Below are positions 1 through 7,341 of a stretch of 10,619 nucleotides of DNA, in pieces. How positions within the stretch are numbered: the stretch's first letter is position 1; each line of letters opens with the position of its first letter. Under the pieces are notes generated by a model, which saw nothing but the letters and a program-made list of their open reading frames with translations, did no database searches and had not been told where the DNA came from. This stretch comes from Brevibacillus sp. (GTDB lineage: Bacteria; Bacillota; Bacilli; Brevibacillales; Brevibacillaceae): contig JARDZO010000200.1 in NCBI GenBank assembly GCA_029240815.1, positions 1 to 10,619 of the forward strand, read 5' to 3'. The position numbers and the translations under genes were made by a program.

Positions 1-402
1 CATGGAGAATGGCTTCGCGATGTTCGGGGAGGAGAGGTCGATAGGGACATTGCGTCCTTCTCCGATGTGGCTGTCTCCATATGCACTTCCTTGAGCGAGG
101 ATGGTGCCGATCACTTGTTTGGCAACAGCTGCTTGATCCAGGAAAAAGTTGACGTAAGGACCGACTGCAGTCGATTCACGCAAAGGGTCTCCACTGATTT
201 TCTCTGCCAGCTCTGCTGCGATCATCGGAGGAGCTTTACGCAATGCTTTTGCTAATTGGAAGCAAGGGAACGCGATATCTCCCATGGCAGGGTTTGGTGG
301 TGTCTCCAGCATGCCGTATACGGTTTCTTTTGGAAAGTTTTCTACCCCTTGCTGTGCGAGGGCGTCGGCGATTTTTTCCGCCACTTGGTGTTTGTAGCTC
401 AT
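1..402 (-). CDS. argS: Arginyl-tRNA synthetase, N-terminal part (cut by window edge)
   Basis: Class I aminoacyl-tRNA synthetase that charges tRNA-Arg with arginine in the cytosol. Only the first 134 codons are present; the family is usually about 550-560 residues. Residues about 5-85 fit the extra N-terminal tRNA-binding domain (motif PPNPAMGDIAFPCFQLAK near residues 35-52, then VGPYVNFFL near 80-88). Residues 124-131 read SSPNIAKP, the Bacillus-type form of the stretch leading into the HIGH signature; the next residues (F-S-M) run off the window just before the expected G-H. The ATG is preceded by AAAGGAG at good spacing. The gene lies directly downstream of a promoter and a T-box leader with an Arg specifier, which independently supports the identity. 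The coding sequence shows no break. Confidence 0.96.
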   Translation of the reverse strand, partial: MSYKHQVAEKIADALAQQGVENFPKETVYGMLETPPNPAMGDIAFPCFQLAKALRKAPPMIAAELAEKISGDPLRESTAVGPYVNFFLDQAAVAKQVIGTILAQGSAYGDSHIGEGRNVPIDLSSPNIAKPFSM

Positions 403-443
403 GTGAATCTCCTTTCTGATTGGAAAGAGGGTGGGTGCCCCAA

Positions 444-487
444 ATAAAAAAACCTCTACGTCTCCTGTAAGAAAGAGACGAGAGGTT
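444..487 (-). terminator. T-box regulatory terminator before argS
   Basis: On the minus strand AACCTCT-CGTCTC (487-475) pairs with GAGACG-T-AGAGGTT (464-451) with a single bulged T at 458, a 13-bp stem followed by a run of T. The 5' arm is shared with sequence just after the T-box motif, as expected for an attenuator. Confidence 0.9.
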
Positions 488-696
488 GTGCTCCCGCGGT
501 GCCACTCCTGTTGTTTTTGCCTCAGCAAAAACCGCTTGCTCTGCTATATCGGGCAGTCCCGGCGTTTCCCTACACAATCCGCTCAAAGGGGGATATTCAG
601 GACGCTTCTCCGAGGTGCGTTTCCTTCTATGGTTGGCATCGGGCTCTCACCGTCCCCGACTCGCTACAGCTCTACACACGAAGTACTTTCCTCATC
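444..696 (-). promoter_or_regulatory. T-box leader riboswitch of argS (Arg specifier CGC)
   Basis: A tRNA-sensing leader between the argS promoter and gene, read on the minus strand. Visible parts in order: the conserved start GATGAGGAAAGTA (about 696-684); the Stem I elements GGTGAGAGCC and, at about 623-611, GAAACGCACCTCGG, where the triplet CGC (617-619) follows GAA-A and precedes A, as a specifier does; a Stem III hairpin with an 8-bp arm closed by TGAG (513-532); and the T-box sequence GGAGTGGCACCGCG (495-508). The TGGC in the bulge implies a tRNA with discriminator G. The terminator at 444-487 is mutually exclusive with the antiterminator. Known T-box logic is that uncharged tRNA-Arg stabilises the antiterminator and allows argS transcription. 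Assigning CGC rather than the overlapping ACG as specifier is inference, supported by the downstream gene. Confidence 0.93.
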
Positions 697-718
697 AGCG
701 ATTCATCTATTCTTTAGC

Positions 719-748
719 ATTATAGCTGGTTAGACACCTGTCGTGCAA
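719..748 (-). promoter_or_regulatory. Sigma-A promoter of the argS T-box transcript
   Basis: TTGCAC (743-748) and a perfect TATAAT (719-724) are separated by 18 bases on the minus strand, placing the transcript start about 15 bases before the T-box leader. The -35 box starts just past the stop codon of the upstream 164-codon gene. Confidence 0.75.
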
Positions 749-749
749 C

Positions 750-1244
750 TCACTCTTCCGGCTTTTGCAGAATCTTGTCCAGCTGAGCGAAGTATTCCTT
801 GGTCATCTTTTCCTTTTCCTCGGCACTCAAGTTCTCCGCATTCATCCATTGTTGCTTGAACAGCTCCAGTTGCTCTATCATCGCCAGTTCTGCGGCTGCC
901 TCTTCTTCCAGATCGTAATTCTGTGTTGGATCGAATGGAATCAAACGGTTATCATTGCCGCTGCGCAAATAAGGATTGCGCCAATGATCAGGAAAACGGT
1001 ATGGCTGCTCCCCAAACATCAATCCTAGTACATCATCCGAACCGATGGGCATGAAGTGATCATAATCGTCTCGTCGTCCCCCCTCGGAGAGGTTGATGTG
1101 GGAGAGGAAGTAATGCAAATAATGATCACCCGTTTCCCGGTTTTTCACGATCGAATAGGTTTCAAATTCACTATGCTCTAGTTCCTTGATCGTCTCAAGA
1201 GAGGACAAAAATTCGTCTTTTTCACGGGCATCTAGTGTGTCCAC
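750..1244 (-). CDS. Hypothetical cytosolic protein, 164 aa
   Basis: I do not recognise this family. The GTG start at 1244 is chosen because AAGGAG lies 9 bases upstream and because the promoter at 1293-1321 overlaps the earlier in-frame ATG at 1313, so that longer reading cannot be the main product. The protein has no signal peptide or membrane segment. Residues 1-30 are charged and probably helical. Residues 40-107 form a compact part rich in aromatics and Gly-Asp (for example HYLHYFLSHINL at 41-52 and MFGEQPYRFPDHWRNPYLRS at 76-95). Residues 112-160 are a Glu/Lys-rich helical tail, possibly a coiled coil. Being next to argS is the only context; the argS promoter starts at its stop codon, so the two genes are probably separate transcripts. 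The codon use resembles its neighbours, so it looks like a normal resident gene. Confidence 0.85.
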   Translation of the reverse strand: MDTLDAREKDEFLSSLETIKELEHSEFETYSIVKNRETGDHYLHYFLSHINLSEGGRRDDYDHFMPIGSDDVLGLMFGEQPYRFPDHWRNPYLRSGNDNRLIPFDPTQNYDLEEEAAAELAMIEQLELFKQQWMNAENLSAEEKEKMTKEYFAQLDKILQKPEE

Positions 1245-1292
1245 AATGTTTCGCTCCTTTGTATTGCCAAGCCGCGATACAATTTTTTGTTC

Positions 1293-1321
1293 AGTATAGC
1301 AAAAGCCTAGCATAGTGACAA
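1293..1321 (-). promoter_or_regulatory. Strong sigma-A promoter of the 164-aa gene
   Basis: TTGTCA (1316-1321) and TATACT (1293-1298) are spaced by exactly 17 bases on the minus strand, and TGC directly before the -10 box makes an extended -10. The leader to the GTG start is about 40 bases. Confidence 0.75.
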
Positions 1322-1345
1322 TGAACGAAGGGTTTTACGCATGCA

Positions 1346-1379
1346 AAAAGAGCCTAGAAGGTAGGTTCTAGGCTCTTTT
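1346..1379 (-). terminator. Rho-independent terminator after the YjcZ-like gene
   Basis: A perfect 14-bp inverted repeat (1346-1359 with 1366-1379) with a six-base loop. Read on the minus strand the stem ends in a T run (TTTTT at 1345-1349), so it ends transcription from the small gene at 1392-1493. The plus-strand side also ends in TTTT, but no plus-strand gene precedes it. Confidence 0.9.
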
Positions 1380-1391
1380 CTTTAATGATGA

Positions 1392-1493
1392 CTAGCAGTC
1401 TTCAGAGCATCCTACGATTACCAGCAGGATAAACAGAACGAGCACCAATGCGAAGTTGTCACCAAAAAAGCCGCCGCAGAAAGATGTACTCAT
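1392..1493 (-). CDS. YjcZ-family sporulation microprotein, 33 aa
   Basis: A 33-residue peptide: a short Cys/Gly/Phe head (STSFCGGFFGDN, residues 2-13), one hydrophobic helix (FALVLVLFILLVIVG, 14-28) and a tail CSEDC. The layout of a glycine/aromatic head followed by FALxxVLFILLVIVG is that of the YjcZ/YtxK-like family of tiny membrane peptides annotated as sporulation proteins in Bacilli, usually 25-50 residues long. The usual end after IVG is a short A/Y-rich tail; here it is acidic with two cysteines, giving three Cys in all (6, 29, 33). AAAGGAGGGG lies upstream of the ATG at good spacing and a strong terminator follows the stop, so it is a monocistronic gene. Upstream, TATAGACTA (about 1523-1531, minus strand) loosely resembles a sigma-K -10 element; this is weak. 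The exact function is unknown. Confidence 0.85.
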   Translation of the reverse strand: MSTSFCGGFFGDNFALVLVLFILLVIVGCSEDC

Positions 1494-1625
1494 GTTTGTT
1501 TCCCCTCCTTTCCGTTATGCTCTAGTCTATACACGAACACACAGATTGGCGTGGGCGAATGACTACCTCCTCCAAAATTGGGCGCAATCTTTTCGGACAA
1601 CAGTAAATATTAGACAAATTCTCAA

Positions 1626-1655
1626 TTGACGAAGAGACAGGGGGGGTGATAAGAT
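1626..1655 (+). promoter_or_regulatory. Promoter of the S-box/metH operon
   Basis: TTGACG (1626-1631) and TAAGAT (1650-1655) with an 18-base spacer that contains a run of G. Start would be near 1662, about 45 bases before the riboswitch P1 stem. Confidence 0.65.
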
Positions 1656-1704
1656 ACTTGCAAACATCAATCGAAGTTAGAAAATAAACTCCATATCGAT
1701 GTAC

Positions 1705-1811
1705 GACTCTTATCCAGAGAGGCAGAGGGACTGGCCTGATGAAGCCTCGGCAACCGGTAGAAATCCGGTGCCAATTCCAGCAAAGCTACGGCTTTGAAAG
1801 ATGAGAGGATG
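1705..1811 (+). promoter_or_regulatory. SAM-I (S-box) riboswitch aptamer
   Basis: Binds S-adenosylmethionine and controls the downstream methionine genes. P1 pairs CTCTTATC (1707-1714) with GATGAGAG (1800-1807). After it come the conserved CAGAGAGGCAGAGGGACTGG and the kink-turn segment GGCCTGATGAAGCC, then CGGCAACC with P3 ACCGG/CCGGT (1753-1757 with 1765-1769), then GCCAATTCCAGC, and P4 CAAAGC/GCTTTG (1781-1786 with 1791-1796, loop TACG). All core S-box blocks are present in order. The 3' strand of P1 (GATGAGAGGAT) can instead pair with ATCCTCTTC at 1841 onward to form an antiterminator. In the known mechanism SAM stabilises P1, frees the terminator and turns the operon off. Confidence 0.97.
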
Positions 1812-1839
1812 GCTCAGGCGCATCTGTATTCCGCGGACA

Positions 1840-1872
1840 AATCCTCTTCTTTTCAAAGAAGGGGATTTTTTT
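1840..1872 (+). terminator. Regulatory terminator of the SAM riboswitch
   Basis: A 12-bp stem (1840-1851 with 1856-1867, one T-G wobble), loop TTCA, followed by seven T (1866-1872). The 5' arm is complementary to the riboswitch P1 3' strand, so antiterminator and terminator exclude each other. Confidence 0.93.
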
Positions 1873-1931
1873 GTTACCTAAAAATCGAGTGGTAAGAAAA
1901 GGCTGAGAAATAGCCAAAAAGGAGCAAGCTG

Positions 1932-4900
1932 ATGAAACCAACTTTTCGCGAGCAGCTTTCCCGAAAAATTCTGATTCTAGATGGTGCAATGGGAACCATG
2001 CTGCAACAAGCAAATCTGACGGCCGATGACTTTGGCGGTGAGGAGTACGACGGCTGTAACGAACTATTGAATTTGACGAGACCTGATGTCATCCGTTTGA
2101 TCCATGAAAAGTATTTGGAAGCAGGCGCAGACATCGTCGAGACCAATACATTCGGGGCCACCTCTATAGTACTGGCAGAGTACGACGTAGCGGATAAAGA
2201 TCTCGAAATCAATATAGCCGCAACCCGTTTGGCAAAAGAAGCGGTCGATGCATACTCGACACCAGAATGGCCGCGTTACGTGGCTGGTTCCATGGGACCG
2301 ACGACCAAGACGCTTTCCCTGACAGGCGGAGTCACTTTTGATGAGCTGGTGGAGTCGTATTATCGCCAGGCAAAAGGGATGATTCTGGGTGGCGCTGATG
2401 TGCTCCTGCTGGAAACATCTCAGGATACGCTGAACGTCAAGGCCGGGGGTATTGGGATCCGCAAAGCTTTTGACGAGCTGAAGACAGAGCTTCCGGTCAT
2501 GCTATCCGGAACGATCGAACCGATGGGGACGACACTCGCCGGTCAAAACATCGAAGCGTTCTACTTTTCACTGGAGCATCTAAAACCAGTCTCAGTTGGT
2601 TTGAACTGTGCGACGGGACCCGAATTTATGCGCGACCATTTGCGTACGCTGTCCACCTTGGCACAATGTGGCGTCAGCTGCTATCCAAACGCTGGACTGC
2701 CCGATGAAAATGGACATTATCACGAGACACCGCAAGGACTCGCTGCCAAAATGCGCGCATTCGCGGAGCAAGGCTGGCTAAACATAGCTGGTGGTTGCTG
2801 CGGGACGACTCCGGACCACATCAAGGCGATGGCTGAGGCGTTGAAGGATTGTCCGCCACGCTCTCAAGACATTGATCCTGTCAGTGCCGTATCCGGAATT
2901 GAAGTGGTCTATGTGGAAGATGACAATCGTCCACTGCTCGTTGGAGAACGTACCAACGTAATCGGCTCGAAAAAATTCCGTGATCTCATTGCAGCAGGTC
3001 AGTACGAAGAGGCATCGGATATCGCTCGTGCGCAGGTGAAGCGTGGTGCTCACGTCATAGACATCTGCCTGGCTGACCCGGACCGTGATGAGTACGAAGA
3101 TATGGAAAGATTCCTTCAATTCATCGCGAAAAAAGTGAAAGCGCCGTTGATGATCGACTCCACGGACGCGAAAGTCATGGAGCTGGGTCTGCGTTATTCC
3201 CAAGGGAAGGCGATTCTCAACTCGATCAACCTGGAGGATGGCTTGGAGCGATTTGAGGAAGTCGCGCCGCTGATTCATAAATTCGGAGCGGCCGTCGTTG
3301 TCGGAACGATTGAAGAAGCAGGGATGGCCGTCACTCGCGATAAAAAGCTGGAGGTCGCCAAGCGTTCCTATGATATCTTGGTCAATCAATATGGAGTAAA
3401 GCCACAGGACATCATCTTCGATCCACTGGTCTTTCCAGTGGGTACGGGTGACGAGCAATACATCGGTTCTGCCAAGGAAACGGTGGAAGGTATCCGGTTG
3501 ATCAAGCAGGCGATGCCGGAATGCAAAACGATTCTAGGTGTCAGCAACGTCTCCTTTGGATTGCCAGCTGCAGGTAGGGAAGTACTCAACGCGGTATTCT
3601 TGTACCACACGACTTTGGCAGGGTTGGATTATGCGATCGTCAATACCGAAAAGCTGGAGCGATACGCCTCGATTCCCGAAGAGGAGCGCAAGCTGTCAGA
3701 AGCACTCTTGTTCGAGACGAATGATGAAACGTTGGCTTCTTTTACTGAGTTTTATCGTCAGAAGAAAAAAGAAGTGCGAGTAGAAGCCTCCTCGCTGACA
3801 CTGGAGGAACGTTTAGCTCGCTATGTCGTTGAAGGTTCCAAAGATGGTCTGCCAGATGACCTAAAGCTCGCGTTGGAGAAGTACGCTCCTCTGGAAATCA
3901 TCAACGGACCACTGATGACAGGGATGGAAGAAGTAGGGCGTCTGTTTAATGGAAACCAGTTAATCGTAGCAGAAGTATTGCAAAGCGCCGAGGTCATGAA
4001 AGCATCGGTATCGTATCTGGAGCCGTTCATGGAAAAATCGGATGCCGCAGCCAAAGGTAAAATCTTGCTCGCTACCGTAAAAGGCGACGTGCACGACATC
4101 GGGAAAAACCTGGTGGAAATCATTTTGGCAAACAACGGCTACGACGTCGTAAACCTCGGCATCAAAGTACCACCGGAGCAGCTGATTGCAGCATGCCGCG
4201 AGCAAAAGCCAGACGCGATCGGCTTGTCGGGCCTATTGGTAAAATCCGCGCAACAGATGGTCATTACCGCACAAGACTTGCGAGATGCTGGCATCGACGT
4301 GCCGATGATGGTTGGAGGAGCTGCGTTGACACGGAAGTTTACCTCGAACCGGATTGCACCGGAATACCGTGGGATTGTCCTTTATGCCAAAGATGCGATG
4401 GACGGTCTGGATCTTGTAAACCGTCTGCAAAATCCGGATGAACGCGAACGTCTCGTGGAAGAGCAGCAACACTTGTTGGAAGCCGTCGCGACCGCACAAC
4501 CAGTGGTTGAGGAGAAAAAGCCGACACTTCCTGCCCGATCCGCCGTTAGTAAAACCGTTCCTGTACATGTCCCGCCCGATTGCGAGCGTCACGTACTGCG
4601 TCAATATCCGATCACTCATTTGCAACCTTATCTCAACCTGCGAATGCTGCTCGGAAAACATCTCGGGGTACGGGGAAATGTCGACAAGCTGATTGAATCC
4701 GGAGACGAAAAAGTACTGGAGCTGTACAGCCTTGTAGAAGATTTGCTGAAAGACGCCAAACAGGAGGGTTCGATTTCGGCGCATGGCGTGTATCAATTCT
4801 TCCCGGCACAGTCCAACGGCAATGAGATTCTGGTCTATGATCCAAAAGACAACAGTAAGGTTCTGGAGCGTTTCGAGTTCCCACGTCAGCCTGAGGAGCC

Positions 4901-5378
4901 GCACTTGTGCCTCTCTGACTTCCTCCGACCTGTGGAGAGCGGGGAAATGGATTATGTCGGCTTCCTTACCGTAACTGCGGGTGGAGGAATTCGTGAACTT
5001 TCTACCGCGTTGAAAGATCGTGGAGACTATTTGCGCTCCCATGTCCTCCAGGCACTCGCATTGGAGATGGCAGAGGCATTTGCCGAGCGGATTCACCACA
5101 TCATGCGCGACGTATGGGGAATTCCGGATCCGGCTGAGATGACTATGCTCGAACGCTTCGGAGCGCGTTACCAAGGAATTCGCGTATCGTTTGGATATCC
5201 TGCGTGCCCGAATCTGGAGGATCAAGCGCAGCTGTTCCGCTTGCTGCAACCTGAAAACATCGGAGTACACCTGACGGAAGGCTTTATGATGGAGCCAGAA
5301 GCATCTGTTTCCGCGATGGTTTTTGCCCATCCAGAGGCTCGTTATTTTAACGCCGGACCGTCGGTGTTTGAAGTATAA
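1932..5378 (+). CDS. metH: Cobalamin-dependent methionine synthase, full length
   Basis: Transfers the methyl group of 5-methyl-THF through cob(I)alamin to homocysteine, giving methionine and THF. All modules are present in its 1148 residues (E. coli MetH is about 1227). Homocysteine domain about 5-305: DGAMGT at 17-22 and the zinc ligands C226 (GLNCATGP) and C289/C290 (GGCCGTTP). Pterin domain about 330-595: GERTN 338-342, MIDSTD 407-412, NSIN 430-433, [10 protein letters not shown] 536-545. Cobalamin cap about 620-705, then the B12 domain with D719-V-H721-D-I-G724 (axial His721), SGLL 766-769 and GGAALT 795-800. A Pro/Ala/Glu-rich linker spans about 845-880. The reactivation domain about 885-1148 carries [10 protein letters not shown] (1084-1093), which binds SAM. 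The ATG has AAAAAGGAG upstream. The gene is under the S-box leader, not a cobalamin riboswitch. No missing catalytic residue is seen. Confidence 0.98.
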   Translation: MKPTFREQLSRKILILDGAMGTMLQQANLTADDFGGEEYDGCNELLNLTRPDVIRLIHEKYLEAGADIVETNTFGATSIVLAEYDVADKDLEINIAATRLAKEAVDAYSTPEWPRYVAGSMGPTTKTLSLTGGVTFDELVESYYRQAKGMILGGADVLLLETSQDTLNVKAGGIGIRKAFDELKTELPVMLSGTIEPMGTTLAGQNIEAFYFSLEHLKPVSVGLNCATGPEFMRDHLRTLSTLAQCGVSCYPNAGLPDENGHYHETPQGLAAKMRAFAEQGWLNIAGGCCGTTPDHIKAMAEALKDCPPRSQDIDPVSAVSGIEVVYVEDDNRPLLVGERTNVIGSKKFRDLIAAGQYEEASDIARAQVKRGAHVIDICLADPDRDEYEDMERFLQFIAKKVKAPLMIDSTDAKVMELGLRYSQGKAILNSINLEDGLERFEEVAPLIHKFGAAVVVGTIEEAGMAVTRDKKLEVAKRSYDILVNQYGVKPQDIIFDPLVFPVGTGDEQYIGSAKETVEGIRLIKQAMPECKTILGVSNVSFGLPAAGREVLNAVFLYHTTLAGLDYAIVNTEKLERYASIPEEERKLSEALLFETNDETLASFTEFYRQKKKEVRVEASSLTLEERLARYVVEGSKDGLPDDLKLALEKYAPLEIINGPLMTGMEEVGRLFNGNQLIVAEVLQSAEVMKASVSYLEPFMEKSDAAAKGKILLATVKGDVHDIGKNLVEIILANNGYDVVNLGIKVPPEQLIAACREQKPDAIGLSGLLVKSAQQMVITAQDLRDAGIDVPMMVGGAALTRKFTSNRIAPEYRGIVLYAKDAMDGLDLVNRLQNPDERERLVEEQQHLLEAVATAQPVVEEKKPTLPARSAVSKTVPVHVPPDCERHVLRQYPITHLQPYLNLRMLLGKHLGVRGNVDKLIESGDEKVLELYSLVEDLLKDAKQEGSISAHGVYQFFPAQSNGNEILVYDPKDNSKVLERFEFPRQPEEPHLCLSDFLRPVESGEMDYVGFLTVTAGGGIRELSTALKDRGDYLRSHVLQALALEMAEAFAERIHHIMRDVWGIPDPAEMTMLERFGARYQGIRVSFGYPACPNLEDQAQLFRLLQPENIGVHLTEGFMMEPEASVSAMVFAHPEARYFNAGPSVFEV

Positions 5379-5399
5379 AACGGAATCAAAAGGAGAGAA

Positions 5400-7280
5400 G
5401 TGATTGAGTTGACCACTAGCAAGAAAAATTTGCGTGAATATTTACAGGATCATTTGTTGATTGGAGATGGAGCTATGGCGACCCAGCTGCACAGGCTGGG
5501 CGTCCCAGTGGGTGTCAGCTTTGAAGAGCTGTGCCTGTCCAATCCGAAGTTAGTACAAGAAGTGCATAATTCTTACTACGATGCCGGGGCGAGACTCCTG
5601 GAGACCAATACGTACTCAGCCAACCGGGATTCCTTGTCCCGCTACGGAATGGAGCACAAGGTAGCGAGGATCAACCGACTCGCCGTTAAGATCGCCCGAG
5701 AGTCTGCAAAGGGCGATGCTTATGTCGCAGGCAGCATCGGCTCCATATTGGCAGGACGCGTGCGCAAAAAAGTGTTGGATGAATATCGGGACCAATATGA
5801 GGAACAAGCGATTGCCTTGCTGCATGCAGGTGTGGACGGGATCATTCTGGAGACGTTCCTTGATTTAGAGGAACTGCTTTTGGCTCTGGAAGTCATTCGT
5901 CCCTTGACGGATGCACCTCTGATTGCCCAACTGGCTACACTGGAGGTTGGGCGGACACGCGACGGATATTCGCTGTCTGAAGCGTTCGGGCAGTTGAAAA
6001 CAGCGGGGGCAGACATTATTGGCCTTAACTGTCGTCTGGGCCCGGCAGAAATTTTGCGCTCTTTTGAAAACGCGATGGTTCCAGACGGTGCCCTTTTATC
6101 TGCTTTCCCGAACGCTGGTCGATTGGGCCTGACTGACGGAGAGTACGCGTTTAAATCGACGCCTGACTATTTTGCGATGAGTGCTCTGCGTCTGCGTGAG
6201 CAAGGAATTCGACTGTTAGGCGGTTGTTGTGGAACGACGCCGGCTCACGTAAAAGCGATGGCAGACGCGCTGGAAGACCTGGAACCGCAAGCTCGGATCA
6301 ATCCGACGGTTACCTCTGGGGATCGTCCGCATATATCGGTAACGAACGTACGTGATCAAGGCAAACCAAGCATTGTCGAACGAGTCAAAACAGAAACAAC
6401 TGTCATCGTGGAGTTTGACCCGCCGCGAGATCTGGATGCAGACGCTTTCCTGGATGGCTGCTGCGAGTTGCACAGGGCAGGGGCTGATGCGATTACGCTA
6501 GCGGATAATTCGTTGGCTACGGTGAGGATGAGCAACATGGCCTTGGGAGCTTTGATGAAAAGCCGACACGGGATCGATCCGTTGCTGCACATCGCCTGCC
6601 GCGACCGCAACCTGATTGGTCAGCAATCCCACCTGATGGGCCTGCATGCGCTGGGAATTGATCAAATCTTGGTCATTACCGGCGATCCGTCTCGATTTGG
6701 CGATTTGCCGGGGGCAACTTCAGTGTTCGATGTCACCTCTTTTGACTTGATCCGAATGGTGAAGCAACTGAACGAAGGTGTTTCATTCGCCGGTCGTCCA
6801 TTAAAACAAAAAGCTCAATTCATTGTGGGAGCAGCCTTCAATCCAAATGTGAGGAAGATAGATGCCGCAATTGCTCGACTGGAAAAGAAAGTGGAGGCCG
6901 GGGCGGATTATATTATGACCCAGCCGGTGTACGATGCGGAATCGATCAAGCTCGTATATGAAGCTACCAAGCATATTGGTATCCCGGTCTTCATCGGAAT
7001 CATGCCGCTGACCAGCTCGAGAAATGCGGAGTTCCTGCATAATGAAGTGCCTGGGATCAAGCTGTCTGCAGAAGCGCTGGAACGGATGAAAAAAGTTCAG
7101 GGGGAAGCAGCGAGACAGGAAGGTATCAAAATGGCTAAAGAGTTGCTCGATACAGCCGTTCAGTACTTTAACGGAATTTACCTGATCACGCCATTCAACT
7201 ATTCTTCCATGGCAGCCGAGCTGGTTCAGTATGTGCGCCAGCAAAGTGCTCTCGTCAAAACAGCAAACACGATACACTAA
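5400..7280 (+). CDS. Bifunctional homocysteine S-methyltransferase / 5,10-methylene-THF reductase (YitJ-like)
   Basis: A two-domain protein of 626 residues. Residues about 10-295 are a homocysteine methyltransferase domain: DGAMATQL 23-30, LETNTYSANR 67-76, and zinc ligands C211 (GLNCRLGP) and C276/C277 (GGCCGTTP). Residues about 325-615 are a MetF-type (beta/alpha)8 FAD domain: EFDPP 338-342 with the catalytic Glu338, LADNS 367-371, HIACRDRN 397-404, ITGDP 426-430 and QPVYD 508-512. The reductase makes 5-methyl-THF, the methyl donor for MetH just upstream. There is no pterin or cobalamin domain, so the first domain cannot work as a MetH; by family it may use S-methylmethionine or SAM as donor, which is inference. 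GTG at 5400 is chosen because AAAGGAG lies about 4-5 bases before it; TTG at 5409 would be too far. Only 21 bases separate it from metH, so both share the SAM-controlled transcript. The architecture matches B. subtilis YitJ. Confidence 0.95.
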   Translation: MIELTTSKKNLREYLQDHLLIGDGAMATQLHRLGVPVGVSFEELCLSNPKLVQEVHNSYYDAGARLLETNTYSANRDSLSRYGMEHKVARINRLAVKIARESAKGDAYVAGSIGSILAGRVRKKVLDEYRDQYEEQAIALLHAGVDGIILETFLDLEELLLALEVIRPLTDAPLIAQLATLEVGRTRDGYSLSEAFGQLKTAGADIIGLNCRLGPAEILRSFENAMVPDGALLSAFPNAGRLGLTDGEYAFKSTPDYFAMSALRLREQGIRLLGGCCGTTPAHVKAMADALEDLEPQARINPTVTSGDRPHISVTNVRDQGKPSIVERVKTETTVIVEFDPPRDLDADAFLDGCCELHRAGADAITLADNSLATVRMSNMALGALMKSRHGIDPLLHIACRDRNLIGQQSHLMGLHALGIDQILVITGDPSRFGDLPGATSVFDVTSFDLIRMVKQLNEGVSFAGRPLKQKAQFIVGAAFNPNVRKIDAAIARLEKKVEAGADYIMTQPVYDAESIKLVYEATKHIGIPVFIGIMPLTSSRNAEFLHNEVPGIKLSAEALERMKKVQGEAARQEGIKMAKELLDTAVQYFNGIYLITPFNYSSMAAELVQYVRQQSALVKTANTIH

Positions 7281-7311
7281 TCGAATCAATTGACACAATA
7301 GGGGCCATTGC

Positions 7312-7341
7312 GTAAAGAGGCTGGCGATTGCCGCACTTTAC
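7312..7341. other. Imperfect hairpin between convergent genes
   Basis: GTAAAG (7312-7317) pairs with CTTTAC (7336-7341), with inner GC and GGC/GCC pairs and small bulges. It overlaps the stop codon of the minus-strand gene. Neither strand has a T run after it, so it is at most a weak or Rho-assisted end point between the convergent metH operon and the CotS-like gene. Confidence 0.3.

Noticed and set aside
236..733. Several open frames on both strands across the argS start and leader
   Set aside because: The region is fully explained by argS and its T-box leader; these frames run through conserved RNA elements and lack translation signals.
2778..3458. Minus-strand open frame of 226 codons
   Set aside because: Antisense shadow of the MetH homocysteine/pterin domains, with no ribosome binding site or motif.
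4233..5330. Long open frame of 365 codons on the minus strand
   Set aside because: It lies wholly inside metH, opposite to a protein with all catalytic motifs. Its translation is low-complexity in an antisense manner with no recognisable motif.
6801..7298. 165-codon minus-strand open frame
   Set aside because: Antisense shadow of the MTHFR domain, with no supporting signals.
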